A stretch of 18,032 nucleotides of DNA from CAILZL01 sp035548495 (GTDB lineage Bacteria > Pseudomonadota > Gammaproteobacteria > Steroidobacterales > Steroidobacteraceae), in contig DASZSV010000037.1 of NCBI GenBank assembly GCA_035548495.1, forward strand, positions 1-18,032, in the 5' to 3' direction. The first letter of the stretch is position 1, and every line of letters starts with the position of its first letter. A model generated the notes under the pieces. The model was not told where the DNA came from. It saw only the letters and a list, made by a program, of their open reading frames with translations, and did not search any database. A program made the translations under genes and the position numbers. Positions 7,110-13,787 of this stretch are shown here, piece after piece.

Positions 7110-7189
7110 GTAGGTTGGGCTGAGTCTTCGAAGCCCAACAAAATCCTCACCAAATATGTGTTGGGCTTCGAAGACTCAGCCCAACCTAC
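7110..7189. repeat. 31-bp perfect inverted repeat, GTAGGTTGGGCT family (copy 2)
   Basis: Arms 7110-7140 and 7159-7189 are exact complements over 31 bp around an 18-base loop. Compared with copy 1 (4754-4832), one position in the left arm is T instead of C and the partner in the right arm is A instead of G, so pairing is conserved while sequence differs. The loop sequences are unrelated. It begins 17 bp past the urtD stop codon, in the urtD-urtE gap. Confidence 0.9.
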
Positions 7190-7205
7190 ACGGAGTCGCA
7201 TGAAG

Positions 7206-8018
7206 CTACTCACCCAAATATACCTCTTTCACTTTCGCATTATTCTGAACTTCATCAATGCTGCCTTCCGCCAGCACATGACCTTCGTGCAGCACCGTCA
7301 CCGTCTTGGCAATGGATCGCACAAAATCCATGTCATGTTCTACCACCACTACTGAATGTTTGCCTGCGAGTGAGGTGAGCAATTCGGCGGTGCGTTCAGT
7401 TTCCTGCGGTGTCATGCCGGCCACGGGTTCGTCCACCAGCAACAACTGCGGTTCCTGCATCAATAACATGCCGATTTCCAGCCACTGCTTCTGTCCATGT
7501 GATAGCGCACCGGCACGCTGATGGCGCTGTTCTTTCAAGTTGATGGTTTCCAGTACTTCATCAATACGTTCGCGCTGTGTCTTCGTCAATGAGGCATGCA
7601 GTGTGTGCCACACCGATTTGATATCGGCCATCGCCAGTTCCAGATTCTCCATCACGCTGTGATATTCAAACACCGTGGGCTTCTGGAATTTGCGGCCAAT
7701 GCCTGCTTGTGCAATCTCCGGTTCGGTCATCTCCAGCAGATCGATGGTTTGTCCAAAGTACGCAGTGCCGGTGTCAGGACGTGTTTTGCCGGTGATTACA
7801 TCCATCATGGTGGTCTTGCCCGCACCATTGGGACCGATGATGCAACGCAGTTCACCGGCATTGATGTACAAAGTAAGATCGTTGAGTGCGCGAAAGCCGT
7901 CAAAGCTGACAGTGATGCCTTCCAGATACAGAATGGTTTGATGGGAAATGTCGACGCCCGCTGCACGCGCACGTTTGTCCGGGAACACCCAGCGTTTGAG
8001 TTTCTGCATTGGACTCAT
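7206..8018 (-). CDS. urtD: Urea ABC transporter ATP-binding protein UrtD
   Basis: UrtD is the LivG-like ATPase of the urea importer, working with UrtE at the cytoplasmic face. The 270-residue product has Walker A GPNGAGKT at 62-69, the Q-loop in FQKPTVF at 111-117, the signature LSHGQ at 172-176 (His instead of the usual second Gly, as expected for UrtD), Walker B LLLVDEP at 192-198 and the H-loop His228 in VVVEHDMDFV. The N-terminal 30 residues before the ATPase fold are basic and typical of the family. The start overlaps the urtC stop by four bases (ATGA) and has a strong AAGGAG ribosome binding site. It ends just before a long hairpin repeat. Confidence 0.97.
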   Translation of the reverse strand: MSPMQKLKRWVFPDKRARAAGVDISHQTILYLEGITVSFDGFRALNDLTLYINAGELRCIIGPNGAGKTTMMDVITGKTRPDTGTAYFGQTIDLLEMTEPEIAQAGIGRKFQKPTVFEYHSVMENLELAMADIKSVWHTLHASLTKTQRERIDEVLETINLKEQRHQRAGALSHGQKQWLEIGMLLMQEPQLLLVDEPVAGMTPQETERTAELLTSLAGKHSVVVVEHDMDFVRSIAKTVTVLHEGHVLAEGSIDEVQNNAKVKEVYLGE

Positions 8019-9139
8019 GCAGTCTTCTCCTTGCGCTTGCGAGTGAGCATCAAGCCGACAATGCCGCGCGGCAGGAACAAGGTGGTGAGAATGAACAATG
8101 CACCCAGTGCATACAGCCAGAACTCCGGCAAGGCCCCCGTGAAATACGTTTTTGCATAGTTGACCAGCACCGCGCCTGCGATGGCGCCATACAAGGTGCC
8201 GCGTCCGCCCACTGCCACCCAGATCACCACTTCAATGGAATTGATGGGCGAGAACTCGCTGGGATTGATGATGCCCACCTGCGGCACATACAACGCACCG
8301 GCAATCGCCGCCAGCACGGCGGAGAACGTGAACAGCCACACTTTGTATGACTCGACTTTATAGCCAATGAAGCGCGCACGGCTTTCCGAGTCGCGCACAG
8401 CCTGAATCACCCGGCCCGCACGTGATGACACAATGTAACGGCACGCAACATAGGCAATGCCCAGCATGATCACTGTGCATACAAACAACGCCATGCGCGT
8501 ACTGCCCTTGCCGAGATCGAAACCGAGGATGTCCTTGAAGTCGGTGAACCCGTTGTTGCCGCCGAAACCCATGTCATTGCGAAAGAATGCCAGCATCAAT
8601 GCATACGTCAACGCCTGGGTAATGATAGACAGATACACGCCGGTAACGCGTGAACGGAATGCAAACCAGCCAAACAACCATGCAAGCAATCCCGGCACCA
8701 CCATCATCATCAACATGGCAAACCAGAACATGTTCATGCCATGCCAGAACCACGGCAGCTGTTTCCAGTTGAGAAACACCATGAAGTCGGGAAGCACGGG
8801 ATCGCCATACACACCGCGTGTACCGATCTGCCGCATCAGGTACATACCCATGGCATAACCGCCCAGTGCAAAGAAGGCCGCGTGACCCAGCGACAGAATG
8901 CCGCAATAACCCCACACCAGATCAACTGCGATGGCGAGTAATGCGTAACACAGATACTTGCCAAGCAAGGTCACGGTATAGCCGGAGAGATGCAATGCCG
9001 AACCCTGCGGTACGGCCATGTTCAGCACCGGCACCAGAATGCCAATGGCAAACAGGATCAGCAGCAACACCTGTCCACCGCGATCATCACGAATGGCCCT
9101 GATTATCCGCCTGTGTTCAACAAGAGAGTTGAATGACAT
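8015..9139 (-). CDS. urtC: Urea ABC transporter permease UrtC
   Basis: UrtC is the LivM-like inner-membrane permease that pairs with UrtB to form the urea channel. From the ATG at 9137-9139 it is 374 residues. It has about ten hydrophobic segments, the conserved YCGILSLGHAAFFALGGYAM at about 78-97, the periplasmic GFGGNNGFTDF near 191-201, and the cytoplasmic ATPase-docking loop AGRVIQAVRDSESRARFIGY at 241-260. A basic tail ends the protein. A TTG two codons earlier would overlap the urtB stop, but AGGG at six bases favours the ATG, which lies two bases beyond that stop. Translation is probably coupled to urtB. Confidence 0.96.
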   Translation of the reverse strand: MSFNSLVEHRRIIRAIRDDRGGQVLLLILFAIGILVPVLNMAVPQGSALHLSGYTVTLLGKYLCYALLAIAVDLVWGYCGILSLGHAAFFALGGYAMGMYLMRQIGTRGVYGDPVLPDFMVFLNWKQLPWFWHGMNMFWFAMLMMMVVPGLLAWLFGWFAFRSRVTGVYLSIITQALTYALMLAFFRNDMGFGGNNGFTDFKDILGFDLGKGSTRMALFVCTVIMLGIAYVACRYIVSSRAGRVIQAVRDSESRARFIGYKVESYKVWLFTFSAVLAAIAGALYVPQVGIINPSEFSPINSIEVVIWVAVGGRGTLYGAIAGAVLVNYAKTYFTGALPEFWLYALGALFILTTLFLPRGIVGLMLTRKRKEKTA

Positions 9140-9141
9140 GA

Positions 9142-10776
9142 TCAACCCTCCGCAGCTCGGCCCTTTTGCGGAAACAGTCCGCGCGGCCTGCGTTGAATGA
9201 ACAGAATGAGAAAGATCAGCACAAATATTTTTGCCAGCACCGCACCCGAATAAGGCTCCAGCAATTTATTGATCACGCCCAGTGACAGGCCGCTGATCAG
9301 CGTGCCCCACAAATTACCGACGCCACCAAACACCACCACCATGAATGAATCGACAATGTATTGCTGACCGAGATTTGGGCCGACATTGGTCAACTGACTC
9401 AATGCCACACCCGCAATGCCTGCAATGCCCGCACCGAGACCGAAGGTCATTGCATCCACCCATTCGGTGCGCACACCCATGGCTCTGGCCATGGCGCGAT
9501 TCTGTGCAACAGCACGAACATTCAATCCCAGCGTGGTCCGCTTGAGCACCATCAATAACGCAACGAATACCAGACCGGTGAACAACATGATGTACAGACG
9601 ATTGCTGGTCACTGCAAAGTAATCATTCACCTGCCATGACCCGGCAAGCCACGATGGCGTGATGACGGGCCGGTTGTTGGCGGTAAAAACATCACGCACC
9701 AGTTGTTGCAGAATCAGGCTTACGCCAAATGTCGCGAGCAGAGTTTCCAGCGGCCTGCCATACAGAAATCTCACCAGACCACGTTCAATCAACACACCTG
9801 CCAGACCAGAGACCAGGAATGCCGCAGGAATGGCAACAATGATGGAAGCGCCAATATGATTGGGCATCAACAACTGCACCACATAGGTGGTGTATGCACC
9901 GAGCATCATCAGTTCACCATGCGCCATGTTGATCACGCCCATCACGCCGAAGGTAATGGCAAGACCAATGGCGGACAGTACCAGCACTGCACCCAGACTC
10001 AGGCCGAACATCATGGTCTGACCTGCACCGAAAGCATCGCGCCAGCGTTCAATGCCAACCACTGCCTTGCGCGCTGCCATTCTCACTTCATCATTGGGTT
10101 CGGCAAAACTGCCGTCGCTGTTCTGCTGAATAAGATCATTCAGGCGGTTGTATACTTCGGCACTCATGTTGCCGCGCAGGACATGAATTGCCGCCAGTCT
10201 TTTTGCCGGATCGCTGTTGTCAAGATCGGCCATTGCCAGTCCGGTTTCGATTGCCGCGCGCACTGCAGTGTCGTGCTCCCGGTCCAGGCGTTTGCGCAAC
10301 AGTGCAATGTTGTCCTCATCCAGTGATCGCAGCATTTCCTTCACCGCATGCAGCCGGGCAGAGGCCGCAGTATCGTTGAGGTCAAACTGTGCGATGGCGA
10401 TACGCAACTCCTTGCGCAATTGATTATTGGCGATGATCTTTTCGAAATCATCCTGTGACTCACTGCCTGCATCCTGCAAGGTCACTGCATCCTGCAACTT
10501 GTATTTGTCGCCATCCTCGGCAACGATAAACACTTTTCTGTCGCTGGTTCGCGAGTAGAGATTGCCTTCAAGGAAAGCGCCCAACAGCGTCTTGACACCG
10601 GGCTGCTGCATGTCAGACAGCTTGTGAACAATTTCTGTTTTCTCCGGATAGCTTGCTTCGGGCAATTGTGCAATGGCCGCTGCGTAGTCTGCGGCGGAGT
10701 CAGCCAGCACTCCCTGCGCAACGAACAATGCACAGAGTCCCAGCACGTTGATCAATAACACAGGTATTCGTAACAC
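9142..10776 (-). CDS. urtB: Urea ABC transporter permease UrtB with long N-terminal periplasmic-type domain
   Basis: UrtB is the LivH-like permease of the urea importer. The 544-residue protein has two parts. Residues 1-25 form a signal peptide (ending VLA/DSAAD) and about 26-250 a hydrophilic, helix-rich region with HEAT-like features (SDPAKRLAAIHVLRG, EVRMAARKAVVGIERW). Residues about 252-544 are the permease proper, with GVMGVINMAHGELMMLGAY near 277-295, VRAVAQNRAMARAMGV as the ATPase-docking loop, and GGVGNLWGTLISG near the end. Such an extension is usual in proteobacterial UrtB; its function is not established to my knowledge. The start is GTG with GAAGG just upstream. The gene lies 170 bp from urtA, with a strong stem-loop between them. 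Confidence 0.96.
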   Translation of the reverse strand: MLRIPVLLINVLGLCALFVAQGVLADSAADYAAAIAQLPEASYPEKTEIVHKLSDMQQPGVKTLLGAFLEGNLYSRTSDRKVFIVAEDGDKYKLQDAVTLQDAGSESQDDFEKIIANNQLRKELRIAIAQFDLNDTAASARLHAVKEMLRSLDEDNIALLRKRLDREHDTAVRAAIETGLAMADLDNSDPAKRLAAIHVLRGNMSAEVYNRLNDLIQQNSDGSFAEPNDEVRMAARKAVVGIERWRDAFGAGQTMMFGLSLGAVLVLSAIGLAITFGVMGVINMAHGELMMLGAYTTYVVQLLMPNHIGASIIVAIPAAFLVSGLAGVLIERGLVRFLYGRPLETLLATFGVSLILQQLVRDVFTANNRPVITPSWLAGSWQVNDYFAVTSNRLYIMLFTGLVFVALLMVLKRTTLGLNVRAVAQNRAMARAMGVRTEWVDAMTFGLGAGIAGIAGVALSQLTNVGPNLGQQYIVDSFMVVVFGGVGNLWGTLISGLSLGVINKLLEPYSGAVLAKIFVLIFLILFIQRRPRGLFPQKGRAAEG

Positions 10777-10864
10777 GGACCTTCACCAGAACCAGTTATT
10801 GCCGGAGGGAAAAATCAACTGCATCCACCATGGCAATATGCGATTGCAGCATGCCTTGCAAACC

Positions 10865-10896
10865 GGTTGGCAACTTCATCCCTGAAGCTGCCAACC
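10865..10896 (-). promoter_or_regulatory. Intercistronic RNA stem-loop between urtA and urtB
   Basis: Arms 10865-10878 and 10883-10896 form a 14-bp stem with a four-base loop. On the minus strand, the strand transcribed, the loop reads GGGA (a GNRA-type tetraloop) and the only non-Watson-Crick pair is G-U. On the plus strand the same position would be an A-C mismatch, so the structure favours the transcribed RNA. No U-run follows. A role in protecting the urtA 3' end or damping read-through into urtB is inferred. Confidence 0.65.
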
Positions 10897-10946
10897 CCAC
10901 AGTGTCTGCAGAACCTCTCCTCGTTGCGGAAGAGAGGTTGATTCAT

Positions 10947-12245
10947 CTACTTGTAGTTCTGTCCGGAACACACCTTGGTCTTGGTGTTGTAGTTACCGCA
11001 CTTGAGCTTGACCCAGTCGGCTTCAATGTCCTTGCTGCCAGGCAGGTAGTCAGACCATGCATCGCCAGCGACTTCTGTTGGGCTCTTCCATACCACATCG
11101 AACTGGCCATCGGCCCGTACTTCACCGATATAGACCGGCTTGGTGATGTGGTGATTGGGCAGAACCTTGGCTGTGCCGCCGGTGAGGTTGGGCACTTCAA
11201 GACCGGGCAGTGCTGCGATCACTTTATCCACGTTGGTGGTGCCTGCTTTCTGCACTGCCTTCACCCACAACTGGAAGCCGATGACATGTGCTTCCATCGG
11301 ATCGTTGAATGTGCGCTTCGGATTCTTGGTGAATGCGTGCCACTTCTTGATCCATTCCTTGTTGGCAGGCGTATCAATGCTCATGAAATAATTCCATGCA
11401 GCGAGGTGGCCAACCAGTGGTTTGGTATCAAGACCGGAAAGTTCTTCTTCACCCACGGAGAATGCGACAACCGGAATATCTTCCGCAGAAATTTTCTGGT
11501 TACCGAGTTCCTTGTAGAACGGAACATTGGCATCACCATTGATGGTGGATACCACGGCTGTCTTCTTGCCCGCTGAACCAAAGGCCTTGATCTTCGATAC
11601 TTCGCTTTGCCATTCGGAGAAACCAAACGGTGTGTAGTTGATCATGATGTCTTCGTCCTTGACGCCCTTGGCCTTGAGATACGCTTCCAGAATCTTGTTG
11701 GTGGTGCGCGGATACACATAGTCGGTGCCTTCCAGCACCCAGCGCTTCACGCCCACATCCTTCATCAGATAATCAACCGCGGGAATGGCCTGTTGATTAG
11801 GTGCAGCACCGGTGTAGATCACGTTGCGCGATGATTCTTCACCTTCGTACTGCACTGGATAGAACAACAACCCATCGTCTTTTTCAAATACCGGCAGCAC
11901 CGATTTGCGCGATACCGACGTCCAGCAGCCGAAGACCACGGCAACTTTGTCTTTCTCCAGCAACTCGGAGGCCTTCTCTGCAAACAATGGCCAGTTGGAT
12001 GCCGGATCAACCACTACCGGCTCCAGCTTTTTGCCGAGCAGACCGCCTTTCTTGTTCTGCTCGTCGATCATCATCAGAATGGTGTCTTTCAACGTGGTTT
12101 CACTGATGGCCATGGTGCCGGACAGTGAATGCAGCACGCCTACCTTGATGGTATCGGCTGCGCCTGCAATGGTTGAAACGGTGATCCCCAGCGCCAGTGT
12201 CAGCGCCGGGATCAGTTTGCTTCTCAATGGAGTTTTCGCCTTCAT
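10947..12245 (-). CDS. urtA: Urea ABC transporter substrate-binding protein UrtA
   Basis: UrtA is the periplasmic binding protein that captures urea for UrtBCDE. The 432-residue product has a classical signal peptide with cleavage after AGA near residue 29 (AGA/ADTIKVG), then the type I LivJ-like fold: VGVLHSLSGTMAISETTLKD near the start of the mature protein, VVFGCWTSVSRKSVLPV around 104-120, and LFYPVQYEGEESSRNVIYTG shortly after, all hallmarks of UrtA/FmdD-type binding proteins. The Cys-containing end (KLKCGNYNTKTKVCSGQNYK) is typical. It starts at an ATG with AGAGGA at eight bases. It lies 68 bp downstream of the porin gene and 170 bp upstream of urtB, spacing that allows it to be expressed more strongly than the membrane parts. 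Amide specificity (urea versus short-chain amides) is inferred from context. Confidence 0.97.
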   Translation of the reverse strand: MKAKTPLRSKLIPALTLALGITVSTIAGAADTIKVGVLHSLSGTMAISETTLKDTILMMIDEQNKKGGLLGKKLEPVVVDPASNWPLFAEKASELLEKDKVAVVFGCWTSVSRKSVLPVFEKDDGLLFYPVQYEGEESSRNVIYTGAAPNQQAIPAVDYLMKDVGVKRWVLEGTDYVYPRTTNKILEAYLKAKGVKDEDIMINYTPFGFSEWQSEVSKIKAFGSAGKKTAVVSTINGDANVPFYKELGNQKISAEDIPVVAFSVGEEELSGLDTKPLVGHLAAWNYFMSIDTPANKEWIKKWHAFTKNPKRTFNDPMEAHVIGFQLWVKAVQKAGTTNVDKVIAALPGLEVPNLTGGTAKVLPNHHITKPVYIGEVRADGQFDVVWKSPTEVAGDAWSDYLPGSKDIEADWVKLKCGNYNTKTKVCSGQNYK

Positions 12246-12313
12246 GAATTAAATCCTCTGTGGTGTGGTCAATGTCGTTTTATGAAGTTGAGATAAATCA
12301 ACTGTTGTCGTGA

Positions 12314-13417
12314 TTACATCTGCAGCTGTACGCCCAACCCGAACTTGTTATCGGTGGTGGAAGGCACCGGTGCGCTGGGTTCCGCCTTCTGACTCAGATA
12401 GAACAGACTGACGCGGGCATTGAATCCCTTGATGATGTAGTTGAGATCGAACTCCGTTGTCTTAACATCCGTGTCCGGATATGTCGCGTTGACATCGGTG
12501 TATGTTTTCTTGCTGTACTTCAGCAACGGCTGGAACTTGCCGACACCGGAGATTTCCGGAAAGGTATACGCAACCAGTCCGTAGTAACCCTTGCTTTCGG
12601 TGAAGTTGATGCCGGCGCCAGCCGGGTTCTGAATCAGGCCATCATCTTTCTGGTATTCAGCTTCAACCGTGAACGCGCCGGAAGACAACTTCTTTTCCAG
12701 AAGGAAATCACCACTGGTGGATTTGACGCCACCCTGCATCTGTCCCGCAACACCCACTGCCAGCAAATCCTTGTCGCCGTAATAAGTGCCATTCAGGTAG
12801 TAACCGCCTTCCGGGTCCCAGAAATCGAGCATCAAACGTGCAGCGGTCAGCAAACCATCCTTGCCATCTTTCAGTGATGCGCCATCAAACACACCTGCCT
12901 GGACTTTCAGGATGCCGAACTGACCCCAGTACGCCACGCCATTGTCACGTCCAACGGCAACATTGGGATAGAAGTCCGCAACGCCATCCGCATAGGGATT
13001 CCAGTCATTGGCGTAATAAGGACCATACAGATTTGCACGATCACTGGGTGGCAGAAAGCGTCCCGCCCAGATATTGAATTTGTCGTTAAACTCGAAACGG
13101 GCAATGGAATCCATCACCTGTACTGTGTTTGCAGCACCGGTATATTCGGTGTTGAACGTGAACTTGATGTCCTGCGTTACTGAACCATTGATATACAAGC
13201 GGATGCTGTCGAGGCTGAATGCATCGGTATCAGAACCACCATCAGGTGCATCATGCGTATAACTGGTTCGCATGCCGGCTCCAACGGATACAGCGGGTGC
13301 ATCGGCGGCATAAGCCTGCAGCGCAGTGCAGGCTATCAGCCCGGCGCTCCACAGTGCAGTGCGGAGGACAGTGACAGATCTGTTGGGATCTGAAGTTGAA
13401 TTGGATTGTCGCGTCAT
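12314..13417 (-). CDS. Outer-membrane porin at the head of the urea operon
   Basis: The 367-residue product has a signal peptide ending AYA/ADAP near residue 37 and then alternating beta-strand patterns expected of a 16-strand porin, with many aromatic residues (YYLNGTYYGDKD, GRFLPPSDRANLYGPYYANDW) and a strand-like end, KFGLGVQLQM. It resembles phosphate-selective OprO/OprP-type porins in style (DSIRLYINGSVTQDIKFTFN, INGxxxxxIKF type motif), but I cannot assign a subfamily. It ends in Met rather than the usual Phe. The ATG has AGAAGGG at eight bases. It is the first gene of the minus-strand run, 68 bp before urtA, which suggests a role in letting urea across the outer membrane. This role is inferred from position only. 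Confidence 0.85.
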   Translation of the reverse strand: MTRQSNSTSDPNRSVTVLRTALWSAGLIACTALQAYAADAPAVSVGAGMRTSYTHDAPDGGSDTDAFSLDSIRLYINGSVTQDIKFTFNTEYTGAANTVQVMDSIARFEFNDKFNIWAGRFLPPSDRANLYGPYYANDWNPYADGVADFYPNVAVGRDNGVAYWGQFGILKVQAGVFDGASLKDGKDGLLTAARLMLDFWDPEGGYYLNGTYYGDKDLLAVGVAGQMQGGVKSTSGDFLLEKKLSSGAFTVEAEYQKDDGLIQNPAGAGINFTESKGYYGLVAYTFPEISGVGKFQPLLKYSKKTYTDVNATYPDTDVKTTEFDLNYIIKGFNARVSLFYLSQKAEPSAPVPSTTDNKFGLGVQLQM

Positions 13418-13512
13418 GAATAAGCCCTTCTGAAAATTGAAACCACAGCTAACTCTGTTGTTGTCGAAACCCCCGTGCCTATTAAGCTAAGCAAGGATGT
13501 GCACCACCGGTA

Positions 13513-13528
13513 TGCGTCATTTGACGTA
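13513..13528. promoter_or_regulatory. Candidate operator palindrome
   Basis: TGCGTCATTTGACGTA is a near-perfect palindrome with CGTCA/TGACG arms around TT and one mismatch further out. It lies about 96 bp upstream of the porin start codon. This is a plausible position for an activator such as the LuxR-type regulator encoded at the right edge. Binding is inferred only. Confidence 0.35.
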
Positions 13529-13660
13529 GCAAACAAATGAAGCAATGGATGCATCATGACGGCACGGTGATCGGGCGTCGTATCAGTGCAGAACAATCAT
13601 GGATTGCACAAAAGTGATGCTGAAACGCAATTCAATGTGCCGCTGCACCATGCGATGTCA

Positions 13661-13676
13661 TGGCACACGACTTGCT
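13661..13676 (+). promoter_or_regulatory. Sigma-54 promoter (-24/-12) for the sensor kinase
   Basis: TGGCACACGACTTGCT matches the sigma-54 consensus TGGCAC-N5-TTGCW at every core base, with the invariant GG (13662-13663) and GC (13674-13675) separated by exactly ten bases. Transcription would begin near 13687, giving a leader of about 100 bases to the kinase ATG at 13788. Sigma-54 dependence implies activation by an enhancer-binding protein, most likely NtrC under nitrogen limitation. Confidence 0.8.
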
Positions 13677-13688
13677 GAAGTCATGTGC

Positions 13689-13706
13689 AGCCGGCGTATT
13701 CCGGCT
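13689..13706 (+). promoter_or_regulatory. Hairpin at the 5' end of the predicted kinase transcript
   Basis: AGCCGG and CCGGCT pair around the loop CGTATT, followed by CGTTTTATT. If transcription starts near 13687, this hairpin sits within the first 20 bases of the mRNA, a position that often slows 5'-end decay. With only six pairs and a short interrupted T-run it is a poor terminator candidate. Low confidence. Confidence 0.35.
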
Positions 13707-13787
13707 CGTTTTATTCGCAGATTTGCACTTCAGGTACACCCATTACATGACAAACAACAAGCGGTTGCTTGAACCACGGGAACACAC

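Larger units (their letters stand above)
13418..13787. other. Divergent intergenic regulatory region
   Basis: This 370-bp gap separates the porin-urt-ure run from the kinase-regulator pair. It contains a sigma-54 promoter facing right (13661-13676), a short hairpin at its predicted transcript start (13689-13706) and a 16-bp palindrome (13513-13528) nearer the porin. Two imperfect NtrC-like boxes (13500-13516 and 13605-13621) are also present. On the minus strand I found no sigma-54 element with GG-N10-GC spacing and no convincing sigma-70 -35/-10 pair for the porin; its promoter remains unlocated. No small gene is apparent. Confidence 0.8.

Noticed and set aside
4754..7189. CRISPR array
   Set aside because: The repeats are only two, lie about 2.3 kb apart, are long inverted repeats and show no regular spacers or cas genes.
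9703..10326. 207-residue plus-strand ORF opposite urtB
   Set aside because: It is an antisense shadow rich in His, Gln and Cys with no family resemblance; urtB on the minus strand is intact.
12286..12303. AGTTGA/TCAACT hairpin between porin and urtA
   Set aside because: Only six AT-rich pairs with a six-base loop; too weak to call as a structure or terminator.
13418..13560. Sigma-54 promoter for the porin on the minus strand
   Set aside because: Each GC dinucleotide in this stretch was checked for a CC at ten-base spacing; none fits. Near misses at 13491 and 13628 have 11-base spacing.
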